The notes: generated from the sequence alone by a model not told the origin. Shown: positions 1 to 9,401, numbered from the stretch's first letter. The stretch is DNA of 64,000 nt from CAWDMC01 sp963803295 (GCA_963803295.1 CAWDMC010000024.1:1-64000); one strand, 5' to 3'. Translations and numbers: made by a program.

Positions 1-1581
1 AAATCACGGAGAGCCTAAGATTTTGAAAGTGAGCCGCTCCTTCTTGCACAAACACGCCCCAACTCCCTTTAGGCAGGTTGTACATCCGTACGCTCAGCGC
101 AATTTTTCCCTGGGCATAGATGACGCCCACGGTATCGTCGATGAACATTTTGAGCTCAATTGGGCTTCGCGGCGCTAAGCCGACAGGCCGATCCAGGCCT
201 GGCATGAAGTCTCCCTCATCATTCGCTATCGCATGATCCGACGTGCACCCTCGCGGCCAAGAATCGAATACCAGCCGCTGGTTCTACGGTTCGAGCCGTA
301 CGTAGTATGCCAAGTCCAGATCATCACTGGCGCGGAGCATCAGTCCGCAAGCCCGCGTGCCCTCCTCGAACTCAATGGTGGCGTCGATCCTGCAACGACT
401 CGGCATTGTTCCCGCGGCCGCGCATCCAAACGAGCCTGGGGCAGAGATTCGTACCTCATTGCTATCAGTCTGAACCATGCCCACGACAGAGGTGAATTTG
501 AAAAGCAGTTGCCTGCCGAAAGCGTGATCGACGGTGTCTGGCACTTTGACAGAAAGAGCCCCGTCTCGTTCTTGACTTAATTCGCTGTAACCGGATTTCC
601 ACCCCAATCCCAACGACAGTAGTCCTTCCTGTCCAAACGAGTGGGGTCCCATCCAAAGATGAATCGCCTGCGTCCGTCCGACGCTGTCTTGGCGGCGTAA
701 AACGCTCTGCCGTCAAAGTTGTCATCTCCTGGAGTTAGCCAAGGACCTCTCAAGGACCGGCTCATTCGGTAATGCGTGCGGACCTGGCTCGTAAACTCCG
801 AGAAGACGAGGTACCACCAGTCGCCAATCTGGAACAGATCGGGACATTCGTGGGTGTAGTAGAGCCCTGGCGTCCAGAAAGGCTCGCGCACTTCCCACTT
901 CTTGAGGTCTTTTGAGGCGCAAAGCGCCGTACATCCTCGCCTGCGGCTGGGACCAGTCTGGAGCCGGGCAGCCAGCAACATCCCGTACTCACCGGCGGCC
1001 TTGTTCCAGAAAACAAAAGGGTCTCGCCAGTCGTGCGGCTCGAAGCGTCCGACCGGGGCGAAGAATGTGTCCTCTGGGATCTTTCGCCATTGCAGCAGAT
1101 CGTCACTGACCGCGTGCATTACGCCCTGCTCGGGTTTGCCTTGCTTGCGGAAGTAAGGATTGTGGCCTGTGTAGAAAATATGATAGCGTCCCTGACCCTC
1201 GATAACCGAGCCCGTGAAGACGTAGAGATCCTGGTCCTTTTCCGATCCGCGCGGCAGCATCTCGCCGTGCTCCCTAAACCGCACGAAATCATCGGTGCTG
1301 ACCTGGTACCAGGGAGTCCCCTCGCCGTGTTTCGCCTTGTCGCGCCAGTCATGCAGATAGAAAAGCCGAAACCTGCCGTCTTTGTAGAACGGTATGAAAT
1401 CTGCAGCCCAGGCCCCCTCTGGCCTATAGAAGAAGTCCCGCGCCTGCCCCGCCCTGGTGCCGGACTGATTTACGTCTGTAGTCAGCCGGGGTGCTCTGGA
1501 CAGCCCCAGAAGCGGATTCGGGTGCAGGAACAGCGCGGCAGTTGCCGCGGACTCGATGAACTCCCCCTCCTCATACCTCAT
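1..1581 (-). pseudogene. Broken GH32-type glycosidase (levanase/beta-fructosidase-like)
   Basis: The first 334 codons (1581 down to 577) encode a five-blade propeller hydrolase of the GH32 type, with FFYRPEGAWAADFIPF near residue 51, a WRDPFVFW block near residue 185 and the HECPDL block near residue 245. A one-base shift near 575-590 ends this frame in VTAN. The continuation resumes in another frame as SELSQERDGALSVKVPD (from about 583), which is the GH32 C-terminal beta-sandwich. That second frame is interrupted by an in-frame TAG at 284-286, after which the same frame still reads family-like sequence (SPIELKMFIDDTVGVIYA, then YNLPKGSWGVFV) to the window edge. One frameshift plus one stop suggests a real pseudogene rather than a single sequencing error. 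No signal peptide is visible and the start is uncertain. The gene lies downstream of the GH78 gene on the same strand. Confidence 0.78.
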
Positions 1582-1701
1582 TCCTTCGCCGCCCTCGCCA
1601 TAGTCTTAAGGTCGATATCGGCGGCGTGCGGTCGTCGTTCCCCGCCCGATGACGTAAAGTCACCTCGACTCCGCGCCGACCTGGGGAAGGCGCCGCCAAT
1701 C

Positions 1702-4515
1702 TCAATTCACGGAAAAGCTATACCGGCCCGAGGCGACTTCGTACACAGCTGCACCATCCTCCCACCGCAGGTATTTTACGCCGAGGGCATGGGCGGCGGG
1801 TTTGCCGCTCTCCGTGACCTGCGTCCCGGCTTTGGCGGGGACATACACGACCGCAGTCGTATTGGCCGGGATGGCGACTTTGAGTGTGAACTTGCCGTTC
1901 TCGACGGTCCAATGGCTTTCGATCTCGCCGTAAATGGAATTGTAGCTGGCTTTCACCCAGCTCAGATCGTCCGGGGTGGCGGGCTTAATCACGATCTTCT
2001 TGAATGCGGGTAGGAAAGGGTCGATGCCGATCCCGGCCAGATCGTGATAGAACCACTCGATGATGTGACCCAGCATGAAATGATTTTGCGAGGAGTCCCG
2101 TCCTGCATCCCAAGCCTCAGTAAGACTGGTGGCGCCTCTTTTGAGCTGGTATCCATAGCCAGGCCTCTCGGATTGATTATTCATTGCGTAAATAACGTCC
2201 GACCGGCCGCCCACTGCCAGCGCCTGCAGCAGGTAGCGGTAGCCAACGTCGCCTGCGGTCAGGGCATTCCCGCGGCGGCTCACATCCTCGACCAGGGCAT
2301 TCAAGACCGCGGCGCGACGTGCGGCGGGGACAAGTCCCATCACCAGGGGCATCGAGTTCGCGCATTGAGAGCCCTGTGCGTATTGGTCCCGTGCGGAATC
2401 AAAGAACCGCTGATTGAAAGCCCCGCTAATGCTCCGGGCTAATGCTTCATACTTTCCAGCGTCGCCGGAGTTTCCCAGCACCCAGGCCACCTTTGCCAGA
2501 ACCGCCGCGTCCGCATAATAGAATGCCGTCGCGGTGAGCGGCACGGGAGTGAGTTGCGCCACTCCCGGCGGCTTGGGCCCGAGGTCGTACCAATCTCCCA
2601 GACCGTGAGAAACGATGTAATTCCGGGAGCGGCTTCCCAGATACGCGACGTACCGCTGCATGGCGGCGTAATGCCGGCGGAGCAATTCCCTGTCGCCCGT
2701 CCACTCATACTGCTGCCAGGCGCAAAGCAACAAGGCGCTGCCCCACTCGGGCGAATCGCGGAACCCCTCCTGGAATTGCACATACTCAGGGGCGATGTCG
2801 GGCACCAAGCCGTCCTCCCCTTGGCTGTCGGCCATGTCATTCATGCCCTTGGTGTAGAGCGCCGCCAAGTCAAACTCGTAGCGCAGCGACGGCCCATTCA
2901 GATGATACTGTTCCAGCCAGCCCAGACGTTCGCGATGCGGGCAATCGGTGAGCACATGCATCATGTTGCTCTCCTGCGCCCAGCGCACCAGCGTGCGGAT
3001 GCGATTGAAGAGCTCATTGGAACAGGAGAATCCACCCACCGCTTCCGAAGCGGAATGCACCACCACGCCTTCCAGCGAATCGATGACAGGCAGGTTCTTC
3101 CCCGGCGGCGCAGTGCATTCGACCTGCACATAGCGGCTGCCGTGATAGAAGAACTTGGGGAACCACTCCTCCTCGCCCTTGCCAGCCAGGGTGTACTGCC
3201 AGTAAGCCTCGCCGCCACCGCTCGAACCGCGGTCCACGGTTCCGTCGGTCTTCAGCAGTTCCGCGGGGATGATTCTTACCACGGCGCCGGCGGCTCCTCT
3301 CACCCGAATTCGCGGGATGAGGGAGACGTTCTGGCCCAGATCATAAACCGTCGTGCCCACACCCAGAGCGTTGGTGTGCAAGGGCTTCAAAGTCTCAAAG
3401 GCGTGAAGGGGCGGAGCCGCCCCAGAGAGCCCGCGCAATTTCCCTCCAGGACCACTCACGACGAGTGCTTCTTCCCAGACCGCCTCGCCAAAGCCCGGCT
3501 GATTCCAGCCCTTCGGCTCAAGACGCGCATCGTAGTCCTCGCCGCCATAGACGCAGGAGAATGTGATGGGGCCGGGATGAACCCGCCACTTCCCATCTGT
3601 ACCCACGACGTCAACCGCTCCGTCGCCATATTCGAGGCGCAATTGACTGATGACCTTGAGGGCTCCAAACGAGCCGATGAACTTCGTGTAACGGCCTCCC
3701 CGGACGTTGTACATCCCATTGCCGAGCAGCACTCCGAGGGCGTTGCGGCCCGCCTGTAGCAGGGAGGTAACGTCATAGGTGTCGTACAGCACGGTCTTGT
3801 CATATTTCGTCCAACCTGGGGCCAGCAGGTCGTCGCTGACCCGACGTCCGTTGATCGTCAACTCGTATTGGCCCAAGCCGCAGAGATGCACGATGGCGCG
3901 ACGAAGGCGTGGGTTCACCACAAACTCACGGCGCAACAGCATCGTCGGATAGACCGGGAAAGGAGCCGTGGCAAAGGGTGGCGGAAGCGCGCCACCCATA
4001 ATGTGGATTCCCGCAAAGGGTTGGCTTTCCGCCACCGCTTCCTTGGCACTGATCCACTGCCCGCGCCAATCGGCCTCGTTCAGCACTCCCATGGTCCAGG
4101 AGGCCGGCTTGCTCCAGGGGGAAGGTTGTTCGTGCTCGTCCCAAATTCGGACTTTCCAAAAGGCCTGTTGCGACGATCGCAGCGCTTTGCCTGCGTACTC
4201 CAGTTGATTGGATTGATCTGATTGAACGCGGCCCGAGTCCCAGAGGTCGCCGCGATTCTCCGCCAGGAGGGTCGCCGTGGAGGCCACCAGGACGCGATAG
4301 GCCGTTTGCCGCGCTCCTCGCCGGCCCACTCCGGGGGAAACCATGATCCAGCTTAGGCGAGGCACTGGCACGTCGACCCCCAGTGGGTTGACCCGATATT
4401 CGCAGCGTAGCTGCTCCGCCAGGCCGGACGCCAGTGCCTTGGAGGTAGAAACCGCAAGGAAAAGAACAAGAGTGGTGAAAGTGGCCACTCGATGGATCGG
4501 CCGAACCAGGTTCAT
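1702..4515 (-). CDS. Alpha-L-rhamnosidase, GH78 family, secreted
   Basis: About 937 residues. The enzyme hydrolyses terminal alpha-L-rhamnose from plant glycosides, pectin side chains or flavonoids. The N-terminus MNLVRPIHRVATF then TLVLFLAV, ending near ALASG, is a signal peptide, so an exported enzyme is expected. The Ig-like N-terminal domain starts with LRCEYRVNPLGVDVP. It is followed by the lectin-like and middle beta domains, then the (alpha/alpha)6 barrel with DCPHRERLGWLEQYH near residue 520 and NHFMLGHIIEWFYHDL near residue 815; both carry the conserved acidic residues of the family. A beta-sandwich closes the protein. The open frame extends 50 codons further upstream, but ATG 4515 is preceded by AAGGAC at a normal distance and begins the signal peptide, so it was chosen. 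It is probably co-directional with the decayed GH32 gene, together suggesting plant-glycan use. Confidence 0.93.
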   Translation of the reverse strand: MNLVRPIHRVATFTTLVLFLAVSTSKALASGLAEQLRCEYRVNPLGVDVPVPRLSWIMVSPGVGRRGARQTAYRVLVASTATLLAENRGDLWDSGRVQSDQSNQLEYAGKALRSSQQAFWKVRIWDEHEQPSPWSKPASWTMGVLNEADWRGQWISAKEAVAESQPFAGIHIMGGALPPPFATAPFPVYPTMLLRREFVVNPRLRRAIVHLCGLGQYELTINGRRVSDDLLAPGWTKYDKTVLYDTYDVTSLLQAGRNALGVLLGNGMYNVRGGRYTKFIGSFGALKVISQLRLEYGDGAVDVVGTDGKWRVHPGPITFSCVYGGEDYDARLEPKGWNQPGFGEAVWEEALVVSGPGGKLRGLSGAAPPLHAFETLKPLHTNALGVGTTVYDLGQNVSLIPRIRVRGAAGAVVRIIPAELLKTDGTVDRGSSGGGEAYWQYTLAGKGEEEWFPKFFYHGSRYVQVECTAPPGKNLPVIDSLEGVVVHSASEAVGGFSCSNELFNRIRTLVRWAQESNMMHVLTDCPHRERLGWLEQYHLNGPSLRYEFDLAALYTKGMNDMADSQGEDGLVPDIAPEYVQFQEGFRDSPEWGSALLLCAWQQYEWTGDRELLRRHYAAMQRYVAYLGSRSRNYIVSHGLGDWYDLGPKPPGVAQLTPVPLTATAFYYADAAVLAKVAWVLGNSGDAGKYEALARSISGAFNQRFFDSARDQYAQGSQCANSMPLVMGLVPAARRAAVLNALVEDVSRRGNALTAGDVGYRYLLQALAVGGRSDVIYAMNNQSERPGYGYQLKRGATSLTEAWDAGRDSSQNHFMLGHIIEWFYHDLAGIGIDPFLPAFKKIVIKPATPDDLSWVKASYNSIYGEIESHWTVENGKFTLKVAIPANTTAVVYVPAKAGTQVTESGKPAAHALGVKYLRWEDGAAVYEVASGRYSFSVN

Positions 4516-4943
4516 GACTTTTGTCCTTTTCGATGAAGGTATTAGCGGGAACAGTTTATGGTTAGTCCCTGTGGCAATCCAATCTTGTAGCGAATCCGAA
4601 GCTGAAAAATGGATCGTTGACCGAAATCGGAAGAGTGAGGACACCGGGCCCATTAGACGAAGCACGGTCTGTGGGCTATGGAGGGGTTAGGTGGTGGAAA
4701 CTGGCCGTTCGAACGCTCGCCCTCTGTGGCAATGCTCGGTGACAGGCATTGCTACTCTCGGCCCGGGATCGCATCTTTTGTCTGCGTACTTCCTCTATTT
4801 TTGTGGATGTCTAACCCGGCGAGCCGGTTGACGTCGCGAGTTTCAAACTCCAGCGAGCGGTGTGTACAATTTGCATCAGGGTCCGAGCCCCCGGCCGGTT
4901 TTCCTCTCTGCGTCATCTGCTCGCCTTACAGGCTTGCGCGCCG
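4516..4943. other. Intergenic region upstream of the rhamnosidase
   Basis: About 430 bases between the rhamnosidase start and the end of the next minus-strand gene. No convincing ORF, RNA or terminator was found. It presumably holds the rhamnosidase promoter, but no clear -35/-10 pair was identified. Confidence 0.5.
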
Positions 4944-5426
4944 CTACACCTTCTTCTTTTCCTGCTGTTGCTTACGCTCTAGCCACCGTTCCTTGATTTC
5001 CTCGGGGAGGGTGAAGAGATAATCTTCGTCAGGATCTTGGCTGTCGCGCTGAATTATCGAAGCGATGCTCGCATCCTCTAAATCTTCATCGGCAGCGAGC
5101 CGAGCGGTCAGGCAGTCGGCAATGTCCTGCGGAACGACCTGACCCCAAGGAAGAAATCCTCTTTCGTCCGCTGGGTCAAAAGGTCTTAGCCAAGGGGTGG
5201 TCGGCTTACGGGAGGCGAAGTTCTCGCTGAAGCGAGCCGCTTCCTCCTCACCGAGGAAGGATGCCAGAAAGTAGTAGTTCTGCCCCGATCTTCGGGCCAG
5301 AAGCCGGGCGTTCTCCAGCCAGGCTAATTTGAACAAGGCAAACAGTTCATCCTGCAATTCGGCATCTTGCCATTTCTGCTGGCCTCGAACCTTGGCGCAA
5401 TAGCCTTTGAGAACCTCCATATTCAT
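4944..5426 (-). CDS. Hypothetical protein (160 aa)
   Basis: A small soluble, acidic protein with no membrane segment; not recognised. The N-terminal half (WQDAELQDELFALFKLAWLE) looks helical, the centre carries FLASFLGEEEAARF, and the C-terminus is a charged helix ending KQQQEKKKV. Coding status is supported by balanced composition, length, and its position 90 bases downstream of HU on the same strand. The start is MNMEV at 5426, with a second ATG two codons later; the ribosome site is weak. It could be co-transcribed with the HU gene. Confidence 0.6.
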   Translation of the reverse strand: MNMEVLKGYCAKVRGQQKWQDAELQDELFALFKLAWLENARLLARRSGQNYYFLASFLGEEEAARFSENFASRKPTTPWLRPFDPADERGFLPWGQVVPQDIADCLTARLAADEDLEDASIASIIQRDSQDPDEDYLFTLPEEIKERWLERKQQQEKKKV

Positions 5427-5516
5427 GCCTGCTGGTCGCTATGTGACGACGCCGCGCGGAGGGAAAACCGATTTCGATAACCTCCGTCCATCGAGGAAGG
5501 TCGGGCTCGATGGAAG

Positions 5517-5807
5517 CTACTTCTTCTTGGGAGGAACCACCGCCTCTTTGAACGCCTTCGCCAGACGGAATTTCACCACCGTCTTGGCCGGAATCTTGAT
5601 GGCCTGGCCGGTTTGAGGATTGCAGCCTGTGCGAGCCTTGCGGCTTGCCTTCACCGCCTTGCCCAGCCCAGGAACCACGAACTGCCCGCTGCTCTTGGCT
5701 TCCTTCACGGCCAGAGTGACAAGTTCTTCGAGCACCGCGGCGCAAGTCTTCTTCGGGATTTCAACCTTCTCGGCCAAATGGGCAACGATCTGGGATTTGG
5801 TCATCAT
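5517..5807 (-). CDS. hup: HU/IHF-family DNA-binding protein
   Basis: 96 residues, close to the usual 90 for HU. Histone-like dimeric DNA-bending protein of the nucleoid. Visible hallmarks are the N-terminal helices (MTKSQIVAHLAEK), the glycine turn GLGKAV, the DNA-binding arm with RTGCNPQTGQAIKIPAK (the RxGxNPxTG signature with the intercalating proline), and the C-terminal helix VKFRLAKAFKEAV followed by a lysine tail. ATG ATG begins the gene; either may be used. A consensus promoter lies about 70 bases upstream. It is transcribed divergently from the SRAP gene. Confidence 0.95.
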   Translation of the reverse strand: MMTKSQIVAHLAEKVEIPKKTCAAVLEELVTLAVKEAKSSGQFVVPGLGKAVKASRKARTGCNPQTGQAIKIPAKTVVKFRLAKAFKEAVVPPKKK

Positions 5808-5875
5808 GGGGTTCTGCTATTCCTCTCTCCGTTGGATTGCAAGAATTGGCATGTTGAAATCACTGTCGAGCCCCC

Positions 5876-5904
5876 ACTGTATGTAATGCACGGATGGCTG
5901 TCAA
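5876..5904 (-). promoter_or_regulatory. Sigma70-type promoter for the HU gene
   Basis: On the minus strand TTGACA (5904-5899) is followed by exactly 17 bases and TACAGT (5881-5876). This near-consensus pair points at the HU gene and would give a leader of about 60 bases. Confidence 0.72.
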
Positions 5905-5985
5905 GGCAGTTGCGGAGAGGCTCCGAACTACGACGTATGGAGATTTTTCTTCCGCGTTGGATACCGGTCCAGTAGGATTGTCGCT

Positions 5986-6633
5986 ATGTGCGGTCGCTAC
6001 CGGCTGTCGAGCACGGAAGAAGAGGTCGCCGAGTTCTTTGACGCAGAACCGACGGCGGAACTTCACCCCCGTTACAACATCGCGCCCTCGCAACTGGTGT
6101 TCGTGATCCGGCAAGTCGGGTTGGGGCGCACCACCAGCATGATGCGTTGGGGCCTGGTTCCGCCCTGGGCTAAAGATCCTTCTATCGGCACCAGGTTGAT
6201 CAACGGCCGCAGCGAGACGGTGCTCGAGAAACCCGCTTTCCGTGACTGCTTTGCGGAGAGACGTTGCCTGGTTCCGGCGAATGCGTTTTATGAATGGGAA
6301 AAGGTGGGAAGCGCAAGCAGGCCTTTCATTTCGGTATGAAACACAGGACACTATTTGCCTTTGCCGGTCTCTGGGATCGCTGGAAGTCGCCGGAAGGCGC
6401 GATCCTGGAATCGTGCACGATTCTCACCACGACTCCCAATGAATTGCTGCAAGAGGTCCACGACCATATGCCCGTTATTCTTCACCGCAACCAGTACGAA
6501 AGCTGGTTGACCGCTCCGCCCGAGGAGCGGTGGAGCTTGAAGGAAATGCTGGTACCCTTTGAGGCGGAATTGATGACCCGTTATGAAGTCAGTTCGATTG
6601 TGAACAACCCGCGGAACGAAACGGCACCGTGTG
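5986..6633 (+). pseudogene. yedK: SRAP-domain protein (YedK/HMCES type), frameshifted and 3'-truncated
   Basis: SRAP proteins form a covalent thiazolidine link to abasic sites in single-stranded DNA through Cys2. Present here are the catalytic MCGRY start, RYNIAPSQ, WGLVPPWA, the INGRSETV block, FYEWEK with its conserved Glu, and after a frame change AFAGLWDRW and DHMPVIL with the active-site His. The first frame stops at 6339. The second frame takes over near 6303-6315, where a one-base change in a G-rich stretch separates EWEKV from GKRKQAFHF. The last family-like residues are VNNPRNETA; from about 6634 the frame runs into unrelated GC-rich sequence at the border of the mobile island, so the C-terminus is lost or replaced. 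Both defects together argue that the gene is inactive here. Confidence 0.82.
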
Positions 6634-6835
6634 CGGCACGAGCAGTGGCTCCAGCCACCTCTTTGCAGGCCTCGAAGTCCAGGTTACAGCATAGAGACAC
6701 GCACGCGGGGAGCCGGTGCGAGGCGCGGGGCGAGGCGGAACGGGGCATGCCGGCCGAGCGGCGGGGGTGCTTGAGCCGAGGGTCGCAGAGGCCGGAACAC
6801 GTGGACACGTTAGCCTGTCCCCACCCTCAATGACC
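6634..6835. other. Junction sequence between SRAP and recombinase remnant
   Basis: About 200 GC-rich bases that match neither flank. It includes a perfect inverted repeat GTGGCT-CC-AGCCAC at 6645-6658 and a near-palindrome around GAACACGTGGACACGTT (6797-6813). No protein is recognisable. It is probably the scar of a lost element end or deletion. Confidence 0.45.
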
Positions 6836-7176
6836 ACGGCCTTCACCATGCCACACAGTTCGATCAGATAGTGCCAGTCGCGACCGTTGCGTGCCAGGCG
6901 CGACGCCTCAATACAGAGCACCGCGCCTACCGCGCCGCTGCACACTTCAGCGACCAAGCGCTGAAAACCCGGGCGCTCCACCAACCCCGAACCCGTGCGC
7001 CCAAGGTCTTCATCAATCACCACGACATTCTCAAAGCCCAAGACACGGGCCTGATCTACCCAGCCATACTGGCGGCGCGTGCTCTCCTGGTGGTGCTGGA
7101 CCTGGTCGGGCGTGGACTGACGGATATAGACCAGGGCTCGCCGATGCAGATGATCAACGGTTAGCTTCGGGTTCAT
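6836..7176 (-). pseudogene. Truncated large serine recombinase (cassette 1)
   Basis: Only the catalytic N-terminal domain remains. It has YIRQS with the nucleophilic serine near residue 18, DEDLGRTGSGLVERPGFQ, and CIEASRLARNGRDWHYLIEL, which are serine-recombinase active-site blocks. The sequence follows the intact recombinase at 15233-17323 up to LIELCGMVKAVVI, then switches to unrelated sequence. The recombinase and zinc-ribbon domains are missing. The start is ATG 7176, preceded by GGAGGTGGAG. The open frame continues to 6589 without homology. It is diverged from the second recombinase, so it is a separate element, not a local duplicate. Confidence 0.85.
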
Positions 7177-7345
7177 CTCCACCTCCGTTGATTCGAAACT
7201 TGGCGTGGGGGCGAGCCGCTTCGATCGGTAATTCCACCAGCGCGAGAGCCAGTTCCCTCTGTTTCTCTTTGGGAACCGCCAGCGCCGGGAGAACCAAAAG
7301 CGGCAGATTGAACTGTAGACTGGGGGGCTTCGCGGATTGCTTCAT
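7154..7345 (-). CDS. Small cassette protein between helper gene and recombinase (63 aa)
   Basis: MKQSAKPPSLQFNLPLLVLP aligns with the small protein at 15064 (MKKSAKRLSGQMNLSLLNPP), including a shared P(K/E)(E/G)K..EL..ALVEL segment. AGGAGG lies six bases before ATG 7345. It overlaps the recombinase start, suggesting translational coupling. Function unknown; the conserved position suggests an accessory role in the cassette. Confidence 0.6.
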   Translation of the reverse strand: MKQSAKPPSLQFNLPLLVLPALAVPKEKQRELALALVELPIEAARPHAKFRINGGGDEPEANR

Positions 7346-7580
7346 GGGCTTCCTCCTGAAGAGATGACTTCAGCAAAGCCTTATCGCAATCCGAAGCAAG
7401 TCGCAAGGTGGTGAGGAGATCGCGAAGTTCCAAGAGCGCTTCGACCGCAATCAGCGGAGGGCCGAGTGAGAGCTGCGCGCATTCCGGATTCAACATCCAC
7501 GCCGGAACCGCGAGGGTGGTACTATCCGGAAGACGACAGACGAAGTACTCTCCTTGGCGTGTCTTCTTTCGGTTATACAC
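7173..7580 (-). CDS. DUF5372-like cassette protein (cassette 1)
   Basis: Similar to the first gene of the intact cassette: both share YYRWHPL.G.SL, then AWMLNPEC / NWMLSPEC and a leucine-rich LLELRDLLTTL segment. The annotated start is GTG 7580, but the similarity continues upstream to about 7630 without an obvious start codon, so the N-terminus may be damaged or use a non-standard start. The C-terminus overlaps the small gene in another frame. The family name DUF5372 is my recollection of proteins adjacent to such recombinases, not a search result. Confidence 0.5.
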   Translation of the reverse strand: MYNRKKTRQGEYFVCRLPDSTTLAVPAWMLNPECAQLSLGPPLIAVEALLELRDLLTTLRLASDCDKALLKSSLQEEAHEAIREAPQSTVQSAAFGSPGAGGSQRETEGTGSRAGGITDRSGSPPRQVSNQRRWR

Positions 7581-7663
7581 AGAAAGAGAATATCCACAGA
7601 GGGGATGCCACCTGTAATAAATCGTGACCGCTTCAAAATGATGGGTATTATGTAACCGTCTTC

Positions 7664-7954
7664 CCTTGGGTTCGAGTGGAATTCTTGGCCTCCCATATTC
7701 TGGCCCGCATGGCCACGGTCCTGGCGCGAGACTGGGAGCGGATCTACGGACACCCCGTCTATTTCCTGGAGACCTTCGTGGATCCCGAACGCTATCGCGG
7801 GACCTGCTACCGGGCGGCGAACTGGGTGGTGCTGGGGCGGACGACGGGCCGAGGGAAGAACTGCCCGAACAAGCGGCCGAACCGTTCGATCAAGGAAGTG
7901 CTGGGGTATCCGCTCACCTCGCGCTTTCGTGAGCTGCTGGCCAAGGTAGAGTAA
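7664..7954 (+). pseudogene. DruA (DUF4338) C-terminal fragment, IS66 copy 1
   Basis: Encodes PWVRVEFLASHILARM through GHPVYFLETFVDPER, CYRAANWVVLGRTTGRG and RSIKEVLGYPLTSRFREL, the C-terminal part of the DUF4338/DruA family. It is identical to the C-terminal fragment at 14281-14571 on the other strand. The left edge at 7664 (CCTTGGG) is the exact point where it meets cassette 1; the N-terminal part is absent. It sits two bases before the tnpC start, as in copy 2. Confidence 0.8.
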
Positions 7955-7955
7955 A

Positions 7956-9401
7956 GTGAAGCCTGCGAAGGAGCAGATCGAGGTGAATCTGGAAGAGTTG
8001 GCCGCGCTGGGGGAGCGGGCGCGCCAAGGGCCGTTGAGCGCAGAGGACTGTCAGAGGCTGGAAGAAGCGATCCAGGCGCTGAGCTATTTGATCGAGAGGA
8101 TCGGGGAGAAGAACACCACGATCAGCCAACTGCGCGCACTGTTGACGAAGCCGAGTACAGAGAAGACGAGCAAGGTCCTGGAGCAAGCCGGGATCCAGGC
8201 GCCTCCGAGAAATAGTTCCGCTGCGAAGGCGAACGAAAATAGGAAACCGAAGCCGGGGCACGGGCGAAACGGCGCCCAGGCATATCGGGGCGCCGAGCGA
8301 ATCAAAATCGCGCACGGTTCTTTGAAGTCCGGAGATCACTGTCCGGGATGTTTGAAGGGGAAGGTGTACCTGCAGAAAGAGCCTGGGCTGCGCATCCGGG
8401 TGGTGGGCCAGGCACCGATTGCGGCCAAAGTCTACGAGTTGGAACGTCTGCGCTGCAATCTGTGCGGCGAGATTTATGAGGCGGAAGCGCCGCAAGAGGT
8501 GGGCGAGAAAAAGTACGCTGAAAGCGCAGCAGCGATGATCGCACTGTTGAAGTACGGCAGTGGCGTTCCGTGGGATCGGCTGGAGAGGCTGGAGGCGAGT
8601 CTGGGGATTCCGCTGCCGGCTTCGACGCAGTGCGAAATCGTCGCGGAAACAGCCGAAGTGATTCGGCCGGTTTTCGAAGAGTTGATCCGGCAGGCCGCCC
8701 AAGGGGAAGTCTTTTATAACGACGACACCCGCATGAAGATCCTGGCGCTGGCGAGGGCGAGCCCTCCGCGCGCGGAGGAGGAGGAAGCCTCGTCGAGCTC
8801 CAAGGAACGGACGGGACTGTTCACCTCCGGCATCGTGTCGACGACGCGGCAGGGGCAGCGGATCGCGCTGTTCTTCACCGGGCGGAATCATGCCGGGGAG
8901 AACCTCGCCCGGGTGTTCGTCGAGCGGGCACAGGGACTCGCGCCGCCCATTCAAATGTCGGATGCCTTGTCACGCAACGTGCCGAAGCTCGAGGAGAAGT
9001 TGGAAATTCTCTGGGGAAACTGCAACGCGCACGCCCGGCGTCGCTTCGTCGAGGTGACGCCGAACTTCCCCGAGGAGTGCCGGTTCGTGCTGGAGAGCTT
9101 GCGCGAGGTCTACCGCTACGATGCGGAGGCCGAGGCCCAGGGCCTGTCCCCGGAAGCACGACTGCGGATTCATCAGCAGCACAGCGCGCCTGTGATGGAC
9201 GCTCTGCATGCCTGGTTCAAGGCCCAGTTCGCCGAGAAGAGAGTCGAACCCAACTCAGGGCTGGGCGAGGCGATCACCTACTGCTTGAGGCATTGGGAAC
9301 GCTTGACCTTGTTCCTTCGCCAGGCTGGCGCGCCCCTGGACTCGAACCTTGTGGAGCGGGCTCTGAAGAAATGCATTCTGCATCGGAATTATGTGCACCA
9401 G
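7956..9401 (+). pseudogene. tnpC: IS66-family transposase TnpC, C-terminally truncated (copy 1)
   Basis: About 482 transposase residues starting at GTG 7956. Visible parts are an N-terminal coiled coil/leucine zipper, a lysine-rich linker, a zinc finger (CPGCLKGK with CNLCGEIYE), and the DDE core: YNDDTRMK (first D), MSDALSRN (second D) and LDSNLVERALKKCILHRN (E). The IS66 sequence stops at NYVHQ, where the RIT element begins. The frame then runs through RIT DNA to a stop at 9608, creating a 550-residue chimera with a foreign basic tail. Compared with IS66 relatives, the last several dozen residues are missing. All three catalytic residues survive in this copy. Confidence 0.88.

Larger units (their letters stand above)
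6836..7663 (-). mobile_element. Remnant of a serine-recombinase cassette (cassette 1)
   Basis: Same gene order as the intact cassette at 14746-17351: DUF5372-like gene, small gene, recombinase. The outer end next to druA reads CGGTTACATAAT on the minus strand, matching CGGTCACATAAT at the equivalent end of the intact cassette. It ends against the druA fragment at 7664. The distal end is deleted. Confidence 0.7.
7664..9401 (+). repeat. Left arm of a ~1.74-kb inverted repeat (IS66 segment)
   Basis: This 1738-base stretch recurs in reverse orientation at 12833-14571. The encoded proteins are identical apart from a single inserted base in the right arm. The two arms flank the RIT element symmetrically and end at the same motif, GTGCACCAG. 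Confidence 0.93.

Noticed and set aside
2554..3759. 401-codon frame opposite the rhamnosidase
   Set aside because: Shadow of the GH78 gene; no recognisable domain.
7914..8954. 346-codon frame opposite tnpC (also at 13281-14321 on the plus strand)
   Set aside because: Exact shadow of the transposase; no family likeness, Arg/Pro/Leu-rich composition typical of reverse-strand frames.
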